Assembly: GCA_017395245.1 (NCBI GenBank)
Contig: JAFPVR010000127.1
Location: 1-40,194, forward strand
Source: Bacteroidales bacterium
Lineage (GTDB): Bacteria; Bacteroidota; Bacteroidia; Bacteroidales; WCHB1-69
DNA: 40,194 nucleotides
Direction: 5' to 3'
Positions 33,501 to 40,118 of this stretch are shown here, in pieces. The stretch's first letter is position 1, and each line of letters begins with the position of its first letter. Position numbers and translations under genes: made by a program. The notes beneath the pieces were generated by a model. The model saw only the letters and a program-made list of their open reading frames with translations, did not search any database and was not told the origin of the DNA.

Positions 33501-36165
33501 CGTTTATCTTGACGTTGGGCAGCTCATGCACAGACAGCTCAACGGAAGCCGTATTCGTACAGCCGTTACCGTCCGTACCTGTCACCGTATACGTACCTTG
33601 GGTGTTGACCGTGATGCGATCCGTGCGGGAACCCGTGGTCCATCTGTAACTTGTGGCACCGAAGGCGATAAACGTGGTGGACGCCCCCTGGCAGATGCTG
33701 TTGTTGCCTGTAATCGTAATCTCAGGCAGGGCGTTCACCGTCACGGTGATGCTCTTCGCTTTGGAACAGCCATACAGGGTTGTTACCGTCACCGTGTAAG
33801 TGGTCGTTTCCGTCGGGGCGACCGTGCGGGCGTTGGTGGTTGTACCATCCTCCCACACAAAATCCGAACCGCCGATAGCCTGCAAAAAGACGCTGTTGCC
33901 ATAACAGACATGGTCGTAACCCACAATCTCTACGTCGGGCAGGGCCGCCGGATCCACACGCACCGTGTCCGAAGCGGAACACCCGAAAGCGTTGGAAACC
34001 GTCACTGAGTAGAAACCGGTCAGGCTGACCGTAATCGAAGACTCCGTAGCACCGTTGTTCCACAAATAGACACTTCCGGTGGACTGCGCGGTCAATGTCA
34101 CCGTGCTGCCCGCACACAGATATGCCACCTCTGGCAAGACCAGTGTGGGAGACTCCTTCACCGTTAAATTCACGTAGAAAATGGAATCGTATCCTGCATC
34201 CGTGTGCACCCGGTAGAGGTAAACACCGGACTGCGTCAGCACGCTGTCGAACAATGTCAGCGGCAGCTCGTTGGAACAGACCTCTCGGTTGATGGTATCA
34301 CTGTTGACAACGGCAGGTACGATGGTCAAAAAGACTGAAACCACGCTGTCGCAACCGTTCACCGTGGCAAGCGTCTGCTCATGATAACCGGGCGTAGTAT
34401 AGGAACTGTCCACAAAAGTGTAAGGCAGGTCGTATTCGCCTACCTCGGCGTAAACGGTCTCGGCCACATACGTCGGGTTATGATATACATTCAGCGTAAC
34501 CACGCTGTCGTAGCCGTTCAGGTGATAGGTATACGAATGCGCACCGGCAGTCGTGATGCTGTCGCCAAGGAAGACCACCGTCGTGTTGGCGCAGACCGTC
34601 GTGTCTAAAACCGTGTTATAGACTTGAATCACCGTTAGGTACAGCGTATGGATGGTATCGCACTCCTCTTGGGTGGCAGCTTGCGCAATTTGCTGATAAA
34701 CACCACTTTGTGTATAAGACTCACCCCGATAGACATACGGAAGTTCGTTGCGGGTCACCGTAACCGTCTTCGTGACGTGCACATTCTGTGTAATGGTCAA
34801 ATGCAGGGTAAGATTCACGCTGTCACAGCCATATTGGTTCTTCAGCATTTTGGTGTAATAACCTGAAGCGTAACAGGCTATGCCATAAAACTCATACGGC
34901 CGCTGCAGCTCGCAAATGGTCACATCCACCGTGTCATTGGCAGGCTGCACGTTGAGCATCACGCGCAAGGTGTGATAGTCCAGACAGCCGCTGCCGTTCG
35001 GCTGGGTGTACGTGTACACCGTAGAAGCCGTGAATGTGGTATCCCCGTAAGTGTAGGAGCTGTCTGCCGTGCAGATGTTCACTGTATCCCGAACCGCTGC
35101 ATACGCATTGAGTACCAGCATGGTATAGTCGCTGCAGGCCGTATCCGGTTCGTTGTCGATGTAATAGATGCCGGGGGCCGCGAATGTGTGCAGCGAATCG
35201 TAGATGTAGGGGAAAGAGTCGGGACAGAGGGTCACGGTCATCGTGTCCGTATACGGGTTTGTGACCGTAAGATTCAGTGTCACAAGCAGACTGTCGCAAC
35301 CGTAGGCGTTGTATTTCTGGATGTTGTAAGTTCCCGCTGTATTGTAGGTCCTGTTCTCATATTCGTAAGGCAGGTCCGTGCGGCAGACAACGGCGTTGAC
35401 CGTGTCGGTCTGATTAGACGAAGGGCGCACCGTCAGCACCAGCACCTTGACGGCGCTGCATCCGGATGGTGCCGTATAGATTACACTGTAAGTGCCCGCC
35501 GTCGAATAGCTGTTGCCCATAAAGCTGAACGGCAGCTCGTTCTGGCAAACCTCCTCGTAAACCGTGTCAATTTGCAGCGGATATTGCGTCACCACGTATG
35601 TTTTCACAATCGGGCAGCCGTCCGCGTCCACCCCCTGGGGGCGGTTGTACGTACCGGCAGTCGTGAACGGGATGCCGTCATACGTCACCGAAGACTGGTT
35701 GTAGCAGAGGCTCAGGTTAACGGTATCCCGCTGACCCTCAAGCACCTGCAATTTCAAAAGCGTCATCGCGCTGTCGCAACCCGTCACCGTTTTGGCGGGA
35801 ATCCAATAGTCGCCCGTCTCGTAATAGAAGTTCTGGCTGAAGACGTAAGGCAGGTTGTTGCGGCATACCCGCGCCGCCACCGTGTCTTTCACGTCATAGC
35901 TCCGGCCAATGGTGATGGTGTAGATGTCCAACACATCCGTCACAATCATGCCCCCGACCGGCACAAGGTTGGGGATCTCCACCGTCGTGTCACTGTGGTA
36001 AACAGTATTGTTCGCGGTCAGCAGGAAGCTGTCGCACCCAAACACCGAATGGTAAACCGTATCGGTCGGATAGTCGTTGTTTTGCGCAGCCACCTTCCCG
36101 CAAACGGAGAGGAGCATCGCGATTACAACAACTCTTAACTGCTTGAAAATCATAGATTTATTCAT
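27568..36165 (-). CDS. giant repetitive surface protein with type IX secretion signal
   Basis: The product is 2865 residues from the ATG at 36165 (the frame is open 20 codons further). A signal peptide (IFKQLRVVVIAMLLSVCGKVAAQN) is followed by about eleven 60-70-residue repeats of the form DTV...C.NELPY.Y...Y..AGTY......GCDS...L.LTV (34150-35900). Next come about 28 Ig-like repeats of about 70 residues, ICAGQSTTLTATGG..Y.WSTG......Y.VTVTN..GC....VTVNALP (28390-34150). The last 80 residues (27568-27820: VTLYPNPVHQSLYINIE, then GRLVYQTRCDD, RKIVVNNR) are a type A C-terminal signal of the type IX system, so it is exported and attached to the surface, probably as an adhesin or filament. Fifteen repeats form a five-fold triplet (see findings). 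Confidence 0.93.
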   Translation of the reverse strand: MNKSMIFKQLRVVVIAMLLSVCGKVAAQNNDYPTDTVYHSVFGCDSFLLTANNTVYHSDTTVEIPNLVPVGGMIVTDVLDIYTITIGRSYDVKDTVAARVCRNNLPYVFSQNFYYETGDYWIPAKTVTGCDSAMTLLKLQVLEGQRDTVNLSLCYNQSSVTYDGIPFTTAGTYNRPQGVDADGCPIVKTYVVTQYPLQIDTVYEEVCQNELPFSFMGNSYSTAGTYSVIYTAPSGCSAVKVLVLTVRPSSNQTDTVNAVVCRTDLPYEYENRTYNTAGTYNIQKYNAYGCDSLLVTLNLTVTNPYTDTMTVTLCPDSFPYIYDSLHTFAAPGIYYIDNEPDTACSDYTMLVLNAYAAVRDTVNICTADSSYTYGDTTFTASTVYTYTQPNGSGCLDYHTLRVMLNVQPANDTVDVTICELQRPYEFYGIACYASGYYTKMLKNQYGCDSVNLTLHLTITQNVHVTKTVTVTRNELPYVYRGESYTQSGVYQQIAQAATQEECDTIHTLYLTVIQVYNTVLDTTVCANTTVVFLGDSITTAGAHSYTYHLNGYDSVVTLNVYHNPTYVAETVYAEVGEYDLPYTFVDSSYTTPGYHEQTLATVNGCDSVVSVFLTIVPAVVNSDTINREVCSNELPLTLFDSVLTQSGVYLYRVHTDAGYDSIFYVNLTVKESPTLVLPEVAYLCAGSTVTLTAQSTGSVYLWNNGATESSITVSLTGFYSVTVSNAFGCSASDTVRVDPAALPDVEIVGYDHVCYGNSVFLQAIGGSDFVWEDGTTTNARTVAPTETTTYTVTVTTLYGCSKAKSITVTVNALPEITITGNNSICQGASTTFIAFGATSYRWTTGSRTDRITVNTQGTYTVTGTDGNGCTNTASVELSVHELPNVKINGRTTFCQGGNTTITATGASTYEWSSGEVAQSVTASYAGTYTVTGTDQYGCSATKSVSISQATVNATIVGNRYFCHGQSTTLSVEGDATNTYRWFDGSTSSEVTISSPGQYTVTATNTSGCQSTLTAVVSEYAMSTPAISGNLTICEGQTTTLRATGGTSYEWDDGSASAMITVNATGTYTVTATNTYGCTATASATVLVNPAPVVNILGQNAICRGEDVTLTAITTANTFHWNSGQNTSVITVSPAVTSNYTVLVTDENGCTATASTQITVNQLPSAYVSGPTSICQGDTTVLTATGGAAYHWSTGQYDDHITVTSSGNYIVTVTGANACEVVVQKTVSVNALPVATVTESADICRGQQALLTTDAPAGCTYLWSTGSHQSRVSVSEAGSYQVTITNANLCSQVYHATVVVHELPQVSIVGNSEICDGQSTALTAQGEDIVQYAWSNGDHNPSTSVNAAGQYFVTMTSNYGCVSTASRGVVVHDLPTPQISGNLTICKGKSTTLSATGGVSYIWNTGNTGSNIAVAPSASQSYTVTASNAYGCMASTSATVTVNELPVVTFSGATTICAGESTNVTASGANTYAWSTSAQTATVTLSNAGTYTVTATDLQNCSNTATVTITVNTNPNVQISGPDYVCVGNVANLTASGAETYVWNTDETTTSISVSPLTTSTYSVTGYDTNGCHTTSSKVVNVESLPVISVSGAKTICAGQSTTLTATGGVSYQWSNGETGSAITVTPAASHTYVVTVTNALGCVASKETLVTVNALPVITFSGDTAMCDGSSVTITAGGGTGYTWSTGAHTPAITVGTAGYYKVTVSNENNCASTDSIYINVNPNPEVQVTGPAYICNGNVATLIASGASTYQWNTGESSSTISVAPTATTTYTVTGYDAKGCHTTISKTLNVEALPTITVSGVKTLCAGQSTTLTASGGTSYLWENGQTGNSITVTPAATQSYVVTVTNAMGCSSSLVTNVTVNPLPEISFSGNNTVCAGTTATVTASGASSYEWSNGSHTAAISVTVPGYYTVTATNTLNCSAKDSIYVTVNANPQVLITGNTYVCTGGIATLTASGAATYLWNTEEVTPTISVTPVTATTYSVTGYDTNGCSATVSRVVNVEALPVIQILGTRTLCAGQSTTLTATGGTTYHWNTGDTISSIVVSPATSQSYVVTVTNAFGCMASSAVSVTVNALPNVVFNGNTTICAGSTTTITAVGASSYSWSTGAQTANVNISNTGTYYVTATNVQNCSRVDSVYVQVNPRPVVTIAGSNHVCAGTAATLTASGANSYSWNTGEVSAEISIAPVSNTTYTVTGFDTNGCYTTVQKVVNVEDLPVVQILGERTICQGQSTVLTAIGGSSYMWSNGSNTQDIAVFPNMSSSYTVTAYNDFGCSNISTAVVTVNVLPAIIFNGSTNICQGQSSTISVTGGTSYVWSTGATGNSITVSTPGVYKVNATNSLNCMRTDSVTVVVWDNPIVSVTGEGLICQGSTAVLTAAGANSYVWSTGEGGTSILVMPSETTTYSVIGYDEHGCSSTVNKVVNVEAAPDVYISGNLSICHGESTTLTASEASAYVWSTGDTTASITVSAQGAYTVTASSVNGCQGLASVTVVDNPVPYFTLNAVSSICENTTEVLSVTGDNSYVWSTGDTIAQTTISEGGIYSVTATNSYGCQQSSSVYVEQLAAPTLDIIGVAELCQGDTTILVASSDAVEFLWSTGETTQSVEVVPANTTYGVTVTGANGCSSSADHHVTTLPAYNQTVTGTICEGQPFTQYGFDIAPLDTFGVFTYTRELQTVSGCDSIINLLLTVNPLPRLDTINGNPHITQHGNVYFSINNPLYVSSYEWLISNTNWTLSNSTFSNVTLYVPVNGYGTLTARGINNCGYTETSLELYCNVGIEDYETQATVTLYPNPVHQSLYINIENAPEVNAVRLYDEAGRLVYQTRCDDTHLEINCTQFANGHYTVQFLDEKGRKVETRKIVVNNR

Positions 36166-36214
36166 TGTTTTTAATTTATAATATTCTACTATATAAAAAG
36201 GCCAAAAAAGGGTG

Positions 36215-36222
36215 CAAAAATA
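36215..36222 (-). promoter_or_regulatory. Bacteroidota -7 element TATTTTTG
   Basis: On the minus strand TATTTTTGC lies 49 bases before the giant surface protein ATG. Confidence 0.6.
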
Positions 36223-36253
36223 CACTTTTTTTGGGGAAAGGCAATGAATAAAT

Positions 36254-36714
36254 TAGGAGGGTCGGCATAGGAGGGTCGGCATTCCTGCCGACCGCCGTAA
36301 AACACGACATAATAGGAGGGTCGGCATCCTTGCCGACCGCCGTAAAACACGACATATTAGGAGGGTCGGCATCCTTGCCGACCGCAGTAAAACGCGACAT
36401 ACTAGGAGGGTCGGCATCCTTGCCGACCGCCGTAAAACGCGACATACTAGGAGGGTCGGCATCCTTGCCGACCGCCGTAAAACACGACATATTAGGAGGG
36501 TCGGCATCCTTGCCGACCGCCGTAAAACACGACATATTAGGAGGGTCGGCATCCTTGCCGACCGCAGTAAACGCGACTTACTAGGAGGGTCGGCATCCTT
36601 GCCGACCGCAGTAAAACGCGACATAATAGGAGGGTCGGCATTCCTGCCGACCACCATAATAACACGACACATTAGGAGGGTCGGCATCCTTGCCGACCAC
36701 CGTAATAACACGCC
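36254..36714. repeat. 45-bp tandem array with hairpin in each unit (about 10.3 copies)
   Basis: Ten full units start at 36268, 36313, 36358, 36403, 36448, 36493, 36538, 36582, 36627 and 36673; a 14-base partial unit is at 36254. Each has GGTCGGCA-TCCT-TGCCGACC (an 8-bp hairpin; TTCC loop in units 1 and 9) and a near-constant CGTAAAACACGACAT linker. Two units differ in length by one base. The array fills most of the 36166-36738 gap between the glycosyltransferase and the giant gene. Confidence 0.97.
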
Positions 36715-36742
36715 ACGGAGACGCACGTCCGTGCGTCTCTAC
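36715..36742. repeat. 28-bp palindromic repeat, core CACGTCCGTG; supplies a stop codon
   Basis: The right arm CGTCTCTAC is exact and the left arm has decayed to ACGGAGACG. On the minus strand the TAG of GTAGAGACG (36741-36739) is the stop of the glycosyltransferase gene. It abuts the 45-bp array. Confidence 0.85.
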
Positions 36743-37482
36743 AGGTCGAAAATGTCAAACCGGCCGAGGTGCCATTTCTGGAGCCGGAACTGCAAGGAGG
36801 TTCGCAGCACGCCGAACCCGTAGCGGCAGCTGCGCCGGAAGTTGATGGAGGAGGCCTCCGGGAAATATTTCGTCGGGCAGGTGATCTCCCCGATGTCGTA
36901 GTCGGCGTAGATAATCTGCGCCAGCATCTGGTTGTCGAACACGAAATCGTCGGAGTTGCGCATGAACGGCACGGTTTCGAGCACTTCGCGGGTGAAGGCG
37001 CGGTAGCCCGTATGATACTCCGAGAGCTTCTGGCCGGTCATCACGTTCTGGAACCAGGTCAGACAGCGGTTGAAAATGTACTTGTAACGCGGCATTCCGC
37101 CCTTGAGCGCCCCGTTGCCGAGAATACGCGAAGCCAGCACCACGGGATAAAGCCCGTTAGCCATCATGTACGCGATGGACTCGATGAGCTGCGGGGTGTA
37201 TTGGTAGTCGGGATGCAGCATGATGACGATGTCGGCGCCAAGCTGCAGGGCCTTGCCGTAACAGGTTTTCTGATTGCCGCCATAACCCTTGTTGACATCA
37301 TGGCGCAACACATGCTGGATGCCCAACGAACGGGCCACCTCCACGGTGTCGTCCGACGAACAGTCATCCACCAAAATGACCTCATCCACAATCTCGGCGG
37401 GAATCTCCCGATAGGTTTTTTCCAAGGTCTGCGCGGCATTGTAGGCCGGCATCACAACTACGATTTTCTTTCCTTTTAACAT
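36739..37482 (-). CDS. DPM1-like family 2 glycosyltransferase
   Basis: The 247-residue GT-A enzyme begins [33 protein letters not shown] (Asp39-Asp40) binds the nucleotide, and [10 protein letters not shown] (Asp92) carries the metal-binding acidic position. [14 protein letters not shown] and [14 protein letters not shown] fit dolichol-phosphate mannosyltransferase-like members. There is no strong C-terminal membrane segment, so it is probably cytoplasmic and membrane associated. It would use a nucleotide-sugar donor and a polyprenyl-phosphate or similar acceptor; neither is certain. The stop TAG is supplied by a palindromic repeat. Confidence 0.9.
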   Translation of the reverse strand: MLKGKKIVVVMPAYNAAQTLEKTYREIPAEIVDEVILVDDCSSDDTVEVARSLGIQHVLRHDVNKGYGGNQKTCYGKALQLGADIVIMLHPDYQYTPQLIESIAYMMANGLYPVVLASRILGNGALKGGMPRYKYIFNRCLTWFQNVMTGQKLSEYHTGYRAFTREVLETVPFMRNSDDFVFDNQMLAQIIYADYDIGEITCPTKYFPEASSINFRRSCRYGFGVLRTSLQFRLQKWHLGRFDIFDL

Positions 37483-37486
37483 GGGT

Positions 37487-37516
37487 TTTAGGGTTACAAG
37501 ATTATGAGGTTATGGG
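37487..37516. repeat. GGTTATGGGG-type repeat upstream of a start codon
   Basis: On the minus strand degenerate ATAACC/AACCC units run up to the glycosyltransferase ATG. Same family as 19087-19117 and 38531-38556. Confidence 0.5.
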
Positions 37517-37529
37517 GTTGCGGGGTGTT

Positions 37530-37557
37530 GTAGAGACGCAAAATTTTGCGTCTCTAC
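37530..37557. repeat. 28-bp palindromic repeat, core CAAAATTTTG; supplies a stop codon
   Basis: A perfect palindrome identical to 3991-4018 and 8427-8454. On the minus strand its TAG (37556-37554) is the stop of tatC. Confidence 0.92.
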
Positions 37558-38324
37558 CCCTGCGCAATCCGATTTTTACATGTGCGCCGGACCACCACGA
37601 CGCTCAATTCGTACAACAGCCATATCGGCAACGATACGATGAGCAGGGTGAAGGCATCGGCGGTGGGAGTGACGATGGCCGCGAGAACAAGGATGGCCAC
37701 GATGGCGTGCCGCCGGTACTGGGTCATCCATTCCGCCTTCAGCAGCCCGAAACGCGCCAACAACCAACTGATTACGGGTATCTCAAAGATAATGCCGAAT
37801 ACAAGACTCATCAGCAGCAGCGTGTCCATGTACGACTGCAAGGTCAGCATATTGCGAACTTCACCGCTCACCTGGTAGGTACCGAGGAAACGCACCGTCA
37901 GTGGGAAAACGACCAGGTAGTTCACCGCCACGCCAATGAGGAACATCAGGTAGGCGGCCAGCACAAGGCTCACCGAGTGCTTTCGCTCGTTCTCGTACAG
38001 CGCCGGTCGCACGAAGGCGAACAACACGTAGAGAATGTAGGGCGAGGCTAACAGGAAGCCCACCGCGACAGCCGTCTTCAAGTGAATCATGAACTGTTCC
38101 GTGAGGCCGGTGTTCATCAGTTGGATGGAAAAGTCGCCGCCGCCGAACAGCCGGTACATGAAGAACGTGGAGTCCTTCGGGGCCAGCATCACCTTGAACA
38201 GCAGGTCTTTGAAGCAAAAGGCCAACACGGAGAAAAGCAGCGCGGCCACCAGAATCCGGATCAGGCTGCCCCGCAAATCCTCCAGGTGATCCCAAAAAGA
38301 CTTGGTTTCCGCCGTCTCGGACAT
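37554..38324 (-). CDS. tatC: Sec-independent protein translocase TatC
   Basis: The 256-residue protein has the TatC opening KSFWDHLEDLRGSLIRILV and then six hydrophobic helices (about 22-40, 80-100, 115-140, 165-190, 200-220 and 222-240). The loop FAFVRPALYENERK holds the conserved F-x-x-P-x-L-x-x-x-E-R/E-K pattern. TatC binds twin-arginine signal peptides and recruits TatA. It starts three bases after the tatA stop, so they form one operon. The TAG stop lies in a palindromic repeat. Confidence 0.96.
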   Translation of the reverse strand: MSETAETKSFWDHLEDLRGSLIRILVAALLFSVLAFCFKDLLFKVMLAPKDSTFFMYRLFGGGDFSIQLMNTGLTEQFMIHLKTAVAVGFLLASPYILYVLFAFVRPALYENERKHSVSLVLAAYLMFLIGVAVNYLVVFPLTVRFLGTYQVSGEVRNMLTLQSYMDTLLLMSLVFGIIFEIPVISWLLARFGLLKAEWMTQYRRHAIVAILVLAAIVTPTADAFTLLIVSLPIWLLYELSVVVVRRTCKNRIAQG

Positions 38325-38327
38325 TGG

Positions 38328-38525
38328 CTATTCAGGCTTGTTTTCCGTCCCTTTCGTTTCCGGCTCGTCCTTGGCGTCCGGGGATCCGTCCTTGCCGTTC
38401 ATGCCGTCCTTGAAGGAGCGCACGCCCTTGCCGAGCCCGCTCATCAGTTCGGGGATCTTCTTCCCGCCGAACAGCAGCAGCACCACCAAGGCGATGATAA
38501 TGATTTCTGTCATTCCGATTCTCAT
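38328..38525 (-). CDS. tatA: Sec-independent protein translocase TatA
   Basis: The 65-residue protein has a single N-terminal helix ([35 protein letters not shown]). The FGGKKIPE hinge and amphipathic helix are typical of TatA, with a charged tail of Asp, Glu and Lys. TatA polymerises into the twin-arginine pore. A second start four codons later (38513) is as plausible and would begin directly at the transmembrane helix. AATAACC repeats lie about six bases before the start. Confidence 0.95.
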   Translation of the reverse strand: MRIGMTEIIIIALVVLLLFGGKKIPELMSGLGKGVRSFKDGMNGKDGSPDAKDEPETKGTENKPE

Positions 38526-38530
38526 ATCTT

Positions 38531-38556
38531 TTAGGTTATGGGTTATTGGTTATTGA
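38531..38556. repeat. GGTTATGGGTTATTGGTTATTG repeat upstream of tatA
   Basis: On the minus strand CAATAACCAATAACCCATAACC ends a few bases before the tatA ATG. Same family as 19087-19117. Confidence 0.65.
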
Positions 38557-38640
38557 CGCCCCACATTGCGGCTTCGCCTTATGTGGAGTTAATTGCGCTT
38601 CGCGCGTTTTGCCTCTTCGAGGCTGTTTAAGGTATATTCT

Positions 38641-38679
38641 TTATTCTACATTCTACATTCTGCATTCTTCATTGTCTTA
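38641..38679. repeat. ATTCTACATTCTACATTC repeat over a stop codon
   Basis: Four degenerate ATTCTACATTC-type units. On the minus strand the tract starts TAAGACAATGAAGAATG, and that TAA is the stop codon of the DUF721 gene. Confidence 0.65.
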
Positions 38680-38970
38680 CGTTCGGAACATAATGTCCTT
38701 GACCATCGGCCCGAAATCCGCCTCTATCTTCTTCAGAATCTGCAATTTGTGCCCGAAGAGTTCGAATTTGAGGGCGGCGTTCTGCACCTGCACGTAGAGG
38801 ATGCCGTTGCGCAGGTCCACGCATTTGGAGAACTGGGCGCACATCGGCCCGACGTACTCCGGCCAGCGCTCGAAAAGCATCTGCCTGTCCATCAGGTGCT
38901 GCTTCCCCGACTGGCTGACAAAACGCCCGACCAGCTCCTTGAGGTTCATTTCGTGGTTGTCTCTTTCCAT
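38677..38970 (-). CDS. DciA-like DUF721 protein
   Basis: The 97-residue product has the DUF721 layout: ELVGRFVSQSGKQHLMDRQMLFERWPEYVGP, then ILYVQVQNAALKFELFGHKLQILKKI and a short end. The W-P-x-x-V/Y-G-P and VQV-x-x-x-x-x-x-x-E-L patterns match DciA relatives, which in other bacteria load the replicative helicase. The Bacteroidota version is a short single-domain form. A start seven codons later (38949) is possible. The promoter is at 39051-39058. Confidence 0.85.
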   Translation of the reverse strand: MERDNHEMNLKELVGRFVSQSGKQHLMDRQMLFERWPEYVGPMCAQFSKCVDLRNGILYVQVQNAALKFELFGHKLQILKKIEADFGPMVKDIMFRT

Positions 38971-39050
38971 TTTGGTACTATTATAAGTCGTCCCACACGG
39001 CCGCTATCGCCTTGTGGCTCAGTTCCGAATATGCCTCGGCATATCGGTGG

Positions 39051-39058
39051 CAAAAATA
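39051..39058 (-). promoter_or_regulatory. Bacteroidota -7 element TATTTTTG
   Basis: On the minus strand TATTTTTGC lies 80 bases before the DUF721 ATG. A small hairpin ATATGCC-TC-GGCATAT follows in the leader (39029-39044). Confidence 0.5.
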
Positions 39059-39148
39059 TGTTTTTTTTCAATACGGCAGCCCTATCCCGCCAGACAAGGT
39101 GACCATTATGGATTCTTTTCGGGTGGCAAGGATCGGATTAAATATAAG

Positions 39149-39176
39149 GTAGAGACGCGGCGCGCCGCGTCTCCAC
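39149..39176. repeat. 28-bp palindromic repeat, core CGGCGCGCCG
   Basis: Left arm GTAGAGACG is exact; right arm CGTCTCCAC has one change. Two copies lie close together downstream of the gene ending at 39244. Confidence 0.88.
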
Positions 39177-39202
39177 CTGTCTTGAAAGGAATCGTTCACG
39201 TC

Positions 39203-39230
39203 ATAGAGACGCACGGCCGTGCGTCTCTAC
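39203..39230. repeat. 28-bp palindromic repeat, core CACGGCCGTG
   Basis: Left arm ATAGAGACG has one change; right arm CGTCTCTAC is exact. It lies 13 bases beyond the stop of the gene ending at 39244. Confidence 0.88.
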
Positions 39231-39243
39231 ATTAACGTAGACC

Positions 39244-39975
39244 TTAACCGAGTTCGAGCGTGGTCAGATATTGCGACCGACCGTACCGGTAACTCCCTTC
39301 ATCCGAACGCATCATCATCGTGTACGTGAAATCGTCGTCAGACGAGCGTTCCGCCCCATCGGAACCGCCGGTAAGGCTGAGTCCCGTTGACGTGAGCGAC
39401 ATGGGCACGGCGTAGATGTGCGCCACATTGCCGCTCTCGGTTGTCTGCGTGTCGAGGCTGATGGCGGTCTCCCCGGCAGGCACCACCTCGTAAACAGTGC
39501 GCGTGTAGAGACCCGCCGTATTGTCGTAAACCACCGCGATCATCATCACGGCGTCCACTTTATCAGGAAGGGCACCCAACGTTCCGCCTACCAAGCCGTC
39601 CGTGACGGCCATCCCGTTCACCGTGACCGGTGCAGCCACACCTTGCGAGAACACCAAGTCGTTGGCATTGAGTGTAGCCTTGATCTCCCCACTGGCAATG
39701 CTCACATTCGCATGGCGGATGATATTGCTGGTGAAGAGCGGACGGCGGCTCCGGTGATCAGGGCTCATGCCCACCAGCACCTCCTTGGGCACGATCTTGT
39801 TGATCATGCTCGCCAGGGCGAATTTGGCACGGTTCGACATCTGCGCCTCGGTGCGGGGGTTGAACACTTCTTTTTTGTACGGCATGATAACTTGCTTGCC
39901 GTTCACAACTTTGAAAACTAAACCGCCAATGCGGCCGGTCCATTGACTGAGACCATTAAAATCTGTTTTTCCCAT
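39244..39975 (-). CDS. protein of unknown function with NPRTEAQ N-terminal block
   Basis: The 243-residue product starts MGKTDFNGLSQWTGRIGGLVF and has NPRTEAQMSNRAKFALASM at about 39-57. The pattern of a G-rich start, then N-P-R-T-x-x-Q-x-x-x-R-x-x-F resembles a group of Bacteroidota proteins of unknown role (the DUF6266-like N-terminal block, from memory). The rest is beta rich, without signal peptide or membrane segment. The C-terminus ends SQYLTTLELG. I infer no function. A TATCTTTG element is 136 bases upstream, a long leader. Confidence 0.7.
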   Translation of the reverse strand: MGKTDFNGLSQWTGRIGGLVFKVVNGKQVIMPYKKEVFNPRTEAQMSNRAKFALASMINKIVPKEVLVGMSPDHRSRRPLFTSNIIRHANVSIASGEIKATLNANDLVFSQGVAAPVTVNGMAVTDGLVGGTLGALPDKVDAVMMIAVVYDNTAGLYTRTVYEVVPAGETAISLDTQTTESGNVAHIYAVPMSLTSTGLSLTGGSDGAERSSDDDFTYTMMMRSDEGSYRYGRSQYLTTLELG

Positions 39976-40009
39976 AATGTTAAAAATTTAAGGTTAATAA
40001 AAAAGGTTA

Positions 40010-40063
40010 ATTAAAACTTTAAACTTGAAACTTGAATCCTGAAACTTGAATCCTGAAACTTCC
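40010..40063. repeat. AAACTTGAATCCTGAAACTT repeat
   Basis: Degenerate copies of AAACTTGAATCCTG in the 39976-40194 gap upstream of the minus-strand gene. Otherwise only the possible promoter and an open frame from 40069 are seen there. Confidence 0.65.
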
Positions 40064-40110
40064 AACATGTCAAAGAACGTCCGAAACAGTTCGCGAACTG
40101 ATTTCGACGG

Positions 40111-40118
40111 CAAAGATA
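40111..40118 (-). promoter_or_regulatory. possible Bacteroidota -7 element TATCTTTG
   Basis: On the minus strand TATCTTTGCCG fits TAnnTTTG, 136 bases before the ATG at 39975. The distance is long, so the link to that gene is uncertain. Confidence 0.4.

Noticed and set aside
28927-36138. Several long plus-strand frames opposite the giant gene (up to 485 residues)
   Set aside because: They mirror the repetitive coding sequence on the minus strand and are His/Arg/Gly-rich shadows without domains.
36254-36714. CRISPR array
   Set aside because: The bases between the repeated hairpins are nearly identical from unit to unit, so there are no spacers. No cas genes are in the window.
36176-36726. Open frames of 119 and 157 residues (minus) and 84 residues (plus) in the tandem array, with 15-residue peptide repeats
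   Set aside because: The 45-bp unit has no stop in several frames, so long frames arise by periodicity in overlapping frames on both strands. There is no promoter or signal of selection for one frame, and two length changes break the period.
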